In this document: piece after piece, positions 54,483 to 64,000 of the stretch
Position numbering within the stretch: position 1 is the stretch's first letter
Layout of the letters: each line of letters starts with the position of its first letter
NCBI GenBank assembly: GCA_905250125.1
Contig: CAJNOL010001092.1
Location: forward strand, 1 to 64,000
Direction of reading: 5' to 3'
DNA from: Rotaria sordida
Lineage: Eukaryota; Rotifera; Eurotatoria; Philodinida; Philodinidae
DNA length: 64,000 nucleotides
Translations under genes and position numbers: made by a program
Notes under the pieces: model-generated
Database searches by the model: none
Seen by the model: the letters and a program-made list of their open reading frames with translations, nothing else
What the model was told of the DNA's origin: nothing

Positions 54483-54857
54483 TCATGTATCAGTATTCAC
54501 ATATACTTTGAAGTGCTCTACATAAGAAGAATTACCAAATCAACACATAGCTGACCGATTTACTGATGTATCACGAGTTTGAAGATCTATATTGATAAAA
54601 TCATAAAAACTTAATAAAAAATAAATAGAATCGGATATAGTTAATGCAATAAATAAACAATTTGTTGAAATATGATTCAATATTGGTCGAAGAAAAATTA
54701 GAAAACTATTTGTATGACCAAATAAACCAAGAATAAATAGAAGAGCATATCCAAAAAGTGCAATATTACTTTGAATAACTGTAATAGGTGATGCTGAAAG
54801 TGGAGGTCCTTGAGGAGAATTATTAAATATCAGTAGTGCAAATATAGATGCATTCAT
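54483..54857 (-). pseudogene. Peptide-receptor-type GPCR fragment
   Basis: From an ATG at 54857 the frame gives an extracellular N-terminus, a first membrane helix (NIALFGYALLFILGLFGHTN) and a second (CLFIALTISDSIYFLLSFYD). The arrangement resembles FMRFamide-type class A receptors, with GHTNSFLIFLRP as the TM1-loop-TM2 linker. After SAMC a TGA stop falls where helix 3 should begin, and the reading peters out about 18 codons later. No later helices are found nearby, so this is a truncated, dead copy rather than a gene. Confidence 0.65.
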
Positions 54858-56190
54858 ATTATAAGAAACTCTTCAATCTTTTTGTACTTATGGTTCTAAA
54901 TCACTGACAACATCTCTGATATGATATTTAAACATAGCAAATAATCATTGATATCATATTAGTATTTATTTGACAAGTTTTTCTTTATGTGACAGATAGA
55001 CAAAATCTATATTATGCGAATTAAAAAAATGACAGAAAATAATTAAAACATAATTAAATTTACATGTCAAATCCAGAATCTACGTAGAAGACGACATTTT
55101 CTTGTTCAAACAACTTACGTGAGAGTCGCTCGAATTGATTCATCATTTTTGAACATATTGAGAGGAATTTTAAACTAAAATAATCGCAAAAAGATTACGC
55201 CTCTCGGTACTGGAAGTTAGTAGTTATAGGAATGTATCAGCTGACATTCGAAACAACTGTTTCTCAGCTATTGTAAGTAGAAAACATATCGATGTGCGGA
55301 TCAAATAAAAGAAGACCGTGGATCATTCCAGGATTAACCTGGACAAGCCTATGTTTTGTCCATACAATAACTGAGAAATAGCTGTCTCGAGTGTGAGCTG
55401 TACATCCCTACCACTACTAACTTTCAGTACCAAAAGGTGTTGAGGGTTTCGAACTTGCACTTTCCTCCTTGGATGAATCAACTCGGACGGTTTTCTAGTT
55501 TGTCAAGTGTCTGATACATATCTCATTAACATTCAAATATATAAATTACATAGAATGATTGAAAAGTTCTCAGAACTCTCTTCAGTTCTTACTGCTTGAC
55601 ATAATGTAAGGCTTTCTTTTTAGCATTGAAATAGTAGTGTCAAGACTAGACGAATGTTGACCTGCTTGAATACTTATTGTATTTGCTTTTAGCAATCATA
55701 GAATTTTTGTTTCTAAATGATATATTTTGAGATGAATAAGATTCATGTGTAATTCTATATTTGTATCAGAGAAAAACTCGACTGTCCAGCAAAACTATCT
55801 TTCATAGGGAATTTAATAATGCATGAGATGAAGGTTATGTGCCATGCAACGCTTCAAATAGAATGGAATATCCTTAAGAGATAATTATTATCATTCAATA
55901 GATGATATTAGAAACTGACTTGTCTTATAGCACTATTAGCAGGTTCATCCATTATGAGCTGAACTTGAAAAAGCTGTGTGCAAGATGAATACAATGTTAG
56001 CTGACCGAAAAATTCAAGTACTACCAGATTAACATAGATCAACAAAATCTTGCCACATTGGAAATCAATCAATGGCGCCTATATGATATTATTATAGAAA
56101 AAAAAACATCGATTTATCATCGTAGCATTGATTAGAAACACTCCAATATGACATGTTGTTTCGAAGATTAAAGCCCAGCAGCGCAGTAGT
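54858..56190. other. Gene-free spacer
   Basis: An imperfect inverted similarity links about 55170-55300 (cctctcggtactggaagttagtag, gtatcagctgacattcg) with about 55370-55450 (gaaatagctgtctcgagtgtgagctg, actaactttcagtaccaaaaggtg). This suggests another small foldback of roughly 280 bp. No gene. Confidence 0.45.
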
Positions 56191-56194
56191 CAGT

Positions 56195-56760
56195 TGAGGT
56201 GAACGAGGAAAAAAATTTATTTGCCGTCTTCTATAGAATAACAGAATCGGAATTTATGCACATGATTGAATCCAACAATACAATATCTGTTGTCTACTAC
56301 AAAAATAATTGTCTGACACATTTGATTAATAATATTAGAGAAGAAAGATTAAAGTCTAATTTACACACCATAAAGGTGTACTACGACAAAACACGACCTT
56401 ATAAATCGAAAGATATTAAAACACCCCTTCAGAATCAAGACATGTTTGTGATGGCTCATTCTCCTGACTTGGCACTATCCCGTTCTTTGCTATTTGGTTA
56501 TTTGAAACGGACATTCGACAGTTATTCTGATTCTAAATCTTTTTAACAAGCAGAGTTGTAATCGATTGGGAATTCTCGAACAGATTCAAAAAACTGCTCA
56601 GATCGGTAAAAATCAGCGAAAGCTGACCGATTTCTTAGGTCATTTAATATCGGTTAAAAGGAAAGACTTTAAAAAAAAACATTCATCTTTCTATTTTATG
56701 CTTAAGTTGTTGGAATGTTGCAGAGAAAATATTGTGCCATGGGTGTTCTCATATCTGTAA
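56195..56760 (+). pseudogene. Mariner transposase remnant
   Basis: Translation of 56199-56546 contains EERLKSNLHTIKVYYDKTRP followed by AHSPDLALSRSLLFGYLKRT. These correspond to the mariner DD(D/E)D core around HNARPH and SPDLAPSDYHLFG. The second catalytic Asp of the core (D in the YDKTRP block) and the SPDLA Asp are visible, but the final conserved Asp of SDY is Ser-Arg-Ser. A further piece at 56566-56760 resembles the C-terminal tail in another frame. The N-terminal half is missing. No inverted ends were found, so it is a decayed fragment. Confidence 0.8.
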
Positions 56761-57501
56761 GATTTCCAAATATAAATATCGGATGTTCCTCTCACACAAA
56801 AAAGAGTCAATTTGTCATTTAGCTGATTGTTTGGCTACAACATGTAAATTTTTTCAGTTAGATTTCACGGGAAAACCTAATGTTTCTCTTTGAACAATGG
56901 TCCAAATTCAAATATATTCTCTAACAAAACATCAATGAGATAAATTGAGAACTTTATCTTTGTTAACACAGTTTTCATTGTGTTTTTCAGGAAATAAAAT
57001 AAACTTGATTTCAAAAAAATAAAAGTTATGCATAAAAAATAAGAGGAAGTATTTTGAACATTTAATGGAATAAGATTTTTAAAAATATTATTTATTCAAT
57101 TAAAATGTACATATTTCAAAAACTTTTCGATCATTCTATGTGTTACACTCAGTACCGCAAATTCGGGTTCATCGGATCAAAAACTTTTGCATCTGAATCC
57201 GAACTCATAACATTGCTACTCTGAATAAAATTTTCTAATCGAAATTCAGACGACTATAACCCGTCGAATCGAAAATTTTCGAACTCGATCAGATCAGAAA
57301 GCAATCCGAGAGATTCTACTGCTAATTCGCTTATTTATTTTAATATGTATTCAAAATACAATATCAGACATAACAGAAGAATAAAGTTCACGATGTCTTA
57401 TTGAATAAATAAAATTTTATTTTAGAGTATACATTTCTCCAATTGTAACAAAAAGTAAGTAGTTCTATGATATTTCCTATAAACGTAAAGAAAATTTTAT
57501 T
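56761..57501. other. Spacer downstream of the ClC gene
   Basis: A repeat at about 57157-57320 shares phrases such as gaatccgaactc and ttcgggttcatcgga with the MITE-like units at 23605 and 50165. TTTATT at 57416-57421 could be the complement of an AATAAA poly(A) signal for the minus-strand ClC gene. No gene. Confidence 0.4.
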
Positions 57502-60500
57502 TTATTGTTCAAATTTTCTTGATACATTTGCTTCATGCATCAATCGAATAATATCTTTTCGAGTTAAAATACCTTGAAGACGACTAAAAAGAAAAAGAAA
57601 AAGAAAAACAAATAGATTGTTATTAATTATTTTAGAAATAAAAGAAAAGAATGATACCCATTTTTTGTGACAAATATTTGTCGACATCCTAATTTTCTAA
57701 ACATATCTACAACAACTTCCATTGGTGTTTGATCAGTAACAATAATTGGTGCTCTATCAACTAATTTATGTAATTGTAAAATTTTTGATGCTTGTAAAGC
57801 TAATGATGCACGACGCATTCCTAATGATGATGGTTGACCTGATTTATTTAATAAATTTGACATTGATACAACTGATATTTTTCTATTAAGTAATGGTTTT
57901 GTTTGTGTATATGTTAATTGCATTTTTCGTGATTTAAGTACAGCTAATAAATCTCTTCGTTGTATTTGACCAACAAGACAAGGAAAATCTTCACTTATAA
58001 TAACAGGATAAATTGAATGTGGATGTTGACGAACCATTGTATCAATTCGTGATATAGTCATACCATCTTGCATTATACATGCTAATGGAGGATTTTCACC
58101 TGAACGATTTGCACGTATTGCTTCGCCAGCTTTTAAAGTAAATGGAAAACTTTCACGACTTTCTAAATAAAAAAAAGAAAAAAAGAAAAACAAATAATTT
58201 CATTTTGTTCATATTGACTTTTATTTTCTGATTATTACTTAAATATGGATAACCACTTAATTTAACATATTCTTCATAAATTCCTTCACCAAATGCATCT
58301 CCTACCCATTTTGCTGTTAATGCTGTAACCATTAATGGAACTATATAAGATAAACCACCAGTAACTTCACTCATAATAACAACAAGTGAAACAGTCATTC
58401 GACTAACTCCACCTAAAAATGCACATGCACCAACAACAGCATAAAGTCCAGGTGTAACACAATGTTCATTTGATACTCCACATTCATGTCTTAATATAGC
58501 TAAATGTTGATTTTTAAATGCTATTTGTTCTGTTATAATACCAATAAGACGACCAGCAATAGCTCCTATTGAAATACTTGGAATAATTAAACCTGATGGA
58601 ATTTTTGTACCAATTGTAAAAATAACAAGAGTTATTTGAACAATTAATGCCCAAAATAATTGCCAAATAGCACGATGAAGACCAGGACCAGCTACAGCAG
58701 CATATAATTTAGCTGTAGCTGTTGCTATTGGTTTGTCTCGTTCATAATCACTATAAACATAAAATATAATTTATGTTTTGTTTAATCTATAGATTGATTC
58801 ACAATGGTGATATCAATCAAAGATTTATGTTAAAATTTCTTTGCTTATTTTGGAAAAAAAATTGTATTCAAAAACATGAGCGCCATAACTCGTGAATTTA
58901 TTCATCATTTTTCAAACATATATTTAACAACGTCGTAGAGTTTTGTGAATTTTTTATCAAGAGAATTAATCATTCTGTTTCATTATAAATGTCAATATAA
59001 ATCGTTAACTATGTAAAGAAAAACAAGATGATACTTTCAAACTTCCGAATATTTTTATTATAGTTTCAATAAATGTTGCCAGAGAATAACCTATAAGATT
59101 TTTTTCATTTTCATCATAATACTAAACCAGAAATCGGAAATAAACTGAACTCGAACCAGTAAAATCGGGTTCGGTTCGATCTCTATACTAAATGATTTGC
59201 AAATAAACCTTACGAAGGATTACTATAACTAAAATTTGCCGTTTGAGCTCATATTGAATTCACAGACAGGCCTCAGTAAGACTAGTAAAAACTTAAAAGG
59301 GTGGGGCCGTGATGTTGAGTTATGACCGGTTTACTAGATTTTCTATCCATTTTAGGTACTTCTCGACAAATCAAATAACTGAGTTTGAATCCAAAATGCT
59401 GTCCATAGATACGTATATTCACCCTTAGAATATTCTAGCAGTTTCAGCTAAAAAGAATGTTCTTTTGTCGATTTATTGAATTTTCAATTGAATTCGATAT
59501 TTGTAACATGTCTGTAAGGAATGACTACTTTTGGAAATTCAATATCTTGAACAAAGAATATTCTTTTCGGTTGAAACTTTCAGGATGTTCTAAGAGTTTA
59601 TATGCGTATCTATACGCAAAATTTTAGATCGAAACTCTATGATTTGATTTTTCGATAACTATCTACAAAAATGAGTCGAAAGTTCAATAAGTCGACCATA
59701 ACTCGACGCTGAAGGTTCATGGAAACAAACCTTTTTAGGTTTTTTCTAGTGTTATCAAATGCTCCTTCTAGGCCTAATATGAGCTCAAACAGCAAATATC
59801 AGTTGAGGTAGTTCCTTCATTAGAGATCTTCACTCATGAGAGAAGTACTCCAAGTGGTTCAACAGCTTTTGAAGTAATATTTTGTTCATAAGTAGGATCT
59901 GATGAGACTAGAAAAAGCCCAAATGGATAAGGGTCCATATGCCATTCTTTCGAAGCTGTGACCGTTTTACTGAATTTTCGACCTATGACAAGGTAAGTTA
60001 GAAACAAAATCGAATGATGCAATTTCGACCTGAGATTTTGCTCACAGATAGGTCTCATTGTTCTTAGAATGCGCTAAAAATTTAAACGAAAGAGGATCTT
60101 TCCTTGTCGACATAATGGATGTACAAAAAAACTTGATTTTTCTGAGTTCTTTTTGATAATGTGAATATTTTTTGCAAATTCATTATCTCAGGAAGAAAAC
60201 ATTTGTTTTCATTGAAACTTTTAGCGCATTATAAGGACACTAAGACTCACCTGTGAGCAAAATTTCAGGTCGAAATTTTATCGCTCCATCTCGTCCTAAA
60301 TATTTTGTCATAGGCAGAAAATTCAGTAAAACGGTCATAACTCTGGAAGAAAGGCACATGGGCCCTTATCTTTTTGAACTTTTTTCAGTCTCATCAAATC
60401 CTAACTATGGACAAACTATCAGTTCAAAAGGTTTTGAATCACTTGGGACACTTTTCTCGTCAGTTAATTATGAAAGACTCAAAACGGCGATAACAATCTT

Positions 60501-63500
60501 TTTTTAATGCCTGTTGATAGTCAAAAACAATCGACTACAATTATGTTTATTCAATCAAACAGAGTTTTAATATTCAATATGATGCATTTTAATCGATTAT
60601 TTATCAGTAACTTTACAACAAAAATAATTTTATTGATATTTATTCTCTAAAACAAAATTATGAATCAGTGTTGAAATCTATCGTAATAGACTATGGCAAA
60701 TATCCTGGTCTATTATTATTATTATTAAAATCCTCTTCTTTACCTATGTTTCTTACTTCTATTCTGTCAACAAGTTTGTTTTTTTTTCTATAAAGAAAAT
60801 AAACGTACCATAAATCCATATGATCATCAAGATGACATTGTCCAACTAAACGTCTTATTAATTCAGGCATTGTTAATCTTAAATAACTATTTGGATAACA
60901 AAAAATAGCTGTTATTAAAGTTAAAACAATAACTTCTGCTCTTGGATATCTTCCAATATGATTAGTTTTTTTATATTTTAACCAATTAATATTTGTTTTT
61001 ATAAATAATGCTCCCCATAATCCACCTAATATACCAAGACCAATAAATGGTATAACTTCAAATGTTGCCCATGGTACATTATATTCAACGGGAAATTGTA
61101 TTTCATGTCCATTACCATATGGATTTATTGTACGTACAACAAGAGCACCAATCATACAACAGAAAAATGTTCGCCATAATGTTTTATATGGAAAATAATA
61201 ACTTATTTCTTCTAAACCAAATAGAATTCCACCTATTGGAGAACCAAAAGCAACAGAAACACCTGTAGCAGCAGCTGCCGATAATATTTCACGTTTACGT
61301 GCTTCATTATTACCATATTTAGGAAAAAGTTCTAAATTTTTATGATACAAAGAAACAAAGAAAAAAGAAAAGAAAATAAGTGAATAAATTCTAAATGTAA
61401 GAAAAAGAAGAAATTGTTTTAATCTTACTTGAAAATAAATTTCCACAACAACATGATATATGTACAAATGGACCTTCTTTACCAACAATAAGACCTGCAC
61501 TTGTTGCAAATATCATTCCAATACTTTTTATAAAGAATGTCCATTTTCCCAAATAACCATACATTATAAAACCCGATAAAATTGTTTTTATTTCAGGAAT
61601 ACCTTTAAGATTTTAAGAGAAAAAATTATGACATCATCGAGTATAAGAGACTTTCGATAAAAACAAAATACTTTATCCTTTTGTTTTTTTGTGCATTTAA
61701 TACATCGATATTTAAAACTACAAAACCTAAAACTTCAGCATTCAATGCCGACTTTTTGCTACAATCACATCCTTATAAGACAAAAATACCAAAACAAAGA
61801 TCTTGTAAAAGTTGCGCTTATTTTCGTTTCGATGAGTGATTCAAATTTTTCATTACATTATACTAAAAACTGAAGATAATGAATTTGTTTCAATATAATA
61901 TAGTCTTGATTAACTCAAATTTTACAAGGCTAAAATGAGTGAAAAAAATGGTTCTATTGATGAGTCTAAAATGTGTCTATTTGTTAACAATCTATCTTCT
62001 CTTGGAATTCAATATTAGAGAGTTTCAAACTCAATTTTTTTATATTTTATTCAACTTTTTATTCTCTACAAAATATTCAAAAATAAATAATATCTCGGTA
62101 CAAAACTGGATTCACACCTGTCTCTTACTTAATGATTTTTCAATAGAAAAAATAATAATATTTTTAGCGGTTTTCATGGTCATAATACAATTTTTAAAGC
62201 AAAGTAAATGCAACCTTCTCAAATCAGTGTTAAAAACTACATTAAGTCAAACACATTTTAAAAAATTTTTTTCCTACGAAAAAAATTCAGCTATAGTCTT
62301 CCACAACTGTGTTTTATTAAAATTTTGCCCTACAGTCTCCTCGGCATCAGTTTTTCACAGAAAAAAGAATTTCTTTACAAAGTATTTGATTCAATGTAGC
62401 TTTTGACACTGATTTCTAAGGTCACATTTTTTTTTGCTTCACGCTTGTGTCATGGCAATGAAAAGTATTAAAAATTTGTTTTTTTTTCTATTGAAAAATC
62501 ATTAAGTAAGAGATAAATGTGAATCAAATTTTTTCTCCGAAGGAATGTTTATTTTTGAACATTTTGTTATCGCCTTGTAAAAAATAAACAGTTGAATAAT
62601 ATATATATATAAAATTGAGCTTGGAACTCTCTAATTTTGAATTCTGACAAAGTGATAAGCATTTTAGATCCATGGAAAAAATCATTTTTCATTCATGTTA
62701 GCCTTATAAAAACAGCTCATTTTTAAATTTTGGATTTTATAGTTTCAGACATCGATGCATTGAATGCACAAAAAAAAAGAAAACTGATTTTTATTCATGT
62801 ACTGCATATATTCGGTTGTTTGATAATTTCTCTCTGGATAATTTACATATAAAATGTATAATATATTTACCTGATCCACTTGCATATGGAGCAGAACCAA
62901 CAACAAGTACAACAATAAAAGCAGCATATATAACAGACCAAAATATAAACATAAAATATCCAAAAAACCAAGCGCTAACTGTTGATTTATCGATACCAAA
63001 TATATCCGACCATGATCTCCACTTAATTAATAATATTTTAAAAATTTGTGAATATAATATTAATTTCTAAGACTAACTTACATATTTACATATTTCATTA
63101 TGAACTTCATCATATTCAACATCTCGTGATGCCCAACAACATTGTTCTCGATTAAGCCAAAATGCTGATGTACAAACACCTGTTCTCCAATGACTCATCC
63201 ATTTAGCTCCAATATCAACAAAACCAGCTACAATACCTATTTGAACAAAAATAAATTTAAATGATTTTTAAATTTAATATAATCTACCAGCTGATACACC
63301 AACTAATAAAACACAAATCCATCCACTCCATGCATCATACCAAAATATAAGTCTTTTTTTACAACTTTGTCTTCGTTGTGCACGTAAATTTCGCTGACGA
63401 ATGCGATTACGCATCAAATCTTTTAACCAATCAATTGTTTCAAAATTTTCATAATGTTTACGGACAACATACGTTACATTAGTTACTGAATAAAAATAAT

Positions 63501-63902
63501 TCAATCAGAAGAAGATTTTTCATTAACAAAAAATATCTTTTTTACCTTGATCATTATTATATTTTTTACCAAATCCAATTCTAACATCATCATGATTATC
63601 GAGCATAGTAACAGCAGTTGTACTACCTTGTGCACCACCAGTTAAATCAACTTCTTCACCACTCTCAGCATCAATATCATCTAAATTAGGATGATCTCTT
63701 TGATTTTCATATTTGACATTATCATCTTCATCACCATCCATGCTAGGTACAGGTGAAAGATTAAATCGAGCACGATTATCCAGCGGTGAATCACCTAGAA
63801 AAAAAATAGCCATTTATTGGCTTCATTAATATCAAGTATTTTCTACATACGAGCTAATTTTCTTTCACTCCCACCACTACTACTGCTGCTTGATGATGCC
63901 AT
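57502..63902 (-). CDS. CLCN3: ClC-3/4/5-type chloride/proton exchanger
   Basis: Ten exons: 63851-63902, 63546-63794, 63288-63485, 63082-63236, 62871-63021, 61429-61602, 60809-61331, 58239-58750, 57658-58162, 57502-57583; 2601 nt, 866 aa. Endosomal ClC proteins swap two chlorides for a proton and support vesicle acidification. The N-terminus is Ser-rich and acidic. Family signatures: [20 protein letters not shown] (first helix region), [13 protein letters not shown] (selectivity filter), GKEGPFVH (gating Glu), [14 protein letters not shown] (proton-Glu region), [20 protein letters not shown], and [20 protein letters not shown]. Two CBS domains follow, the second ending [20 protein letters not shown]. 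Both glutamates of the exchanger mechanism appear present, so transport is expected. In helix Q Ser replaces the usual Phe (VIMSEVTGG for VIMFELTGG). Introns at 58751-60808 (two foldbacks) and 61603-62870 (one foldback) are swollen. Closest group is ClC-3/4/5; which one cannot be settled by eye. Confidence 0.95.
59228..59806. mobile_element. Foldback element, family 1, in ClC intron (A)
   Basis: Arms at about 59228-59465 and 59540-59806: ctgtttgagctcatatt-like sequence opens the left arm and its complement aatatgagctcaaacagc closes the right. Internal matches include gagttatgacc/ggtcataactc-type pairs and aagaatgttctttt at the centre. Shares its arm sequence with the TCHP-intron element. Confidence 0.8.
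59829..60470. mobile_element. Foldback element, family 1, in ClC intron (B)
   Basis: Arms of about 245 bp at 59829-60073 and 60217-60470. For example tgaccgttttactgaatttt on the left is mirrored by aaaattcagtaaaacggtca on the right, and gacctgagattttgctcaca by tgtgagcaaaatttcaggtc. It stands only 22 bp from element A in the same intron, so the unspliced transcript could form two adjacent hairpins. Confidence 0.88.
61919..62712. mobile_element. Foldback element with ~285-bp arms in ClC intron
   Basis: Left arm about 61921-62205, right arm about 62425-62712. ctcttacttaatgatttttc (then aatagaaaa) on the left is mirrored by gaaaaatcattaagtaagag on the right; attagagagtttcaaactca by a complementary tgagcttggaactctctaat; aaggctaaaatgag by ttcatgttagcctt. 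The 155-codon plus-strand frame at 61939-62406 lies in the left arm and is not a gene. Sequence differs from families 1 and 2. Confidence 0.85.
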
Positions 63903-64000
63903 ATGTATGATAAGAGAAGGATATTAAAAGAACAATCTGAGAATGAGAATGATCAGATATATAGATACTGTCGGTCAATAATAAAAAGAAAAAAAATCGT

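Noticed and set aside
61939..62406. 155-codon plus-strand frame in a ClC intron
   Set aside because: It lies across the left arm of a foldback element; the length follows from AT-rich sequence without stops, and the protein has no recognisable domain.

Overview
The window is nuclear DNA of an AT-rich invertebrate. Genes have short introns (about 40-150 bases, GT..AG), metazoan gene families on both strands, and wide spacers filled with decayed DNA transposons. Best guess: a bdelloid rotifer of the Rotaria type. This is inferred from the AT bias, the intron style, a nuclear-receptor DNA-binding domain, an FMRFamide-receptor-like GPCR scrap and an Argonaute, a family known to be expanded in bdelloids. 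No species-diagnostic sequence was found.

Layout. 1-3.9 kb: spacer with a dead Tc1/mariner element and a small hAT-like MITE. 3.97-8.1 kb (-): Argonaute, 14 exons, 966 aa. 10.2-11.7 kb (+): arylacetamide-deacetylase-like esterase. 14.3-15.6 kb (-): proline-rich protein of unknown function. 18.4-20.7 kb (+): GT11 alpha-1,2-fucosyltransferase. 20.9-27.6 kb (-): AMPK alpha subunit, about 630 aa in about 21 exons, with a tRNA-Gly(GCC) inside one intron and repeats in two bloated introns. 27.6-35.5 kb: gene-free, repeat-rich, with a hAT MITE, three minisatellites and four copies of one short dispersed repeat. 35.5-38.2 kb: hAT transposon with a broken TTF/DUF4371-type transposase, inserted inside a nuclear-receptor gene whose DNA-binding-domain exons survive at 38.1-38.6 kb. 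38.6-42.6 kb: repeats. 42.6-45.1 kb (+): PDZ/coiled-coil protein. 45.4-46.2 kb (+): intronless mannose-6-phosphate-receptor-like protein. 47.3-48.4 kb: GC-rich hAT element with a perfect 8-bp target duplication and an internal foldback. 49.0-53.8 kb (+): trichoplein (TCHP). 54.5-56.8 kb: GPCR fragment and mariner remnant. 57.5-63.9 kb (-): ClC-3/4/5-type chloride/proton exchanger, 866 aa.

Exon joins were built by hand from GT/AG boundaries and protein continuity. For AGO, the esterase, the proline-rich gene, FUT, PDZ, TCHP and ClC the exon lengths sum to a multiple of three with no internal stop seen. For AMPK the first exon is uncertain.

The genes do not form one pathway; they are housekeeping, signalling or trafficking genes between transposon debris. 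Two themes stand out. First, the Argonaute keeps its guide-binding pocket but has lost two of its four slicer residues. Second, the window carries at least eight long inverted-repeat (foldback) structures, several inside introns of transcribed genes, where their RNA would form long hairpins. A link between the two through hairpin-derived small RNA is a testable hypothesis, not something the sequence shows.
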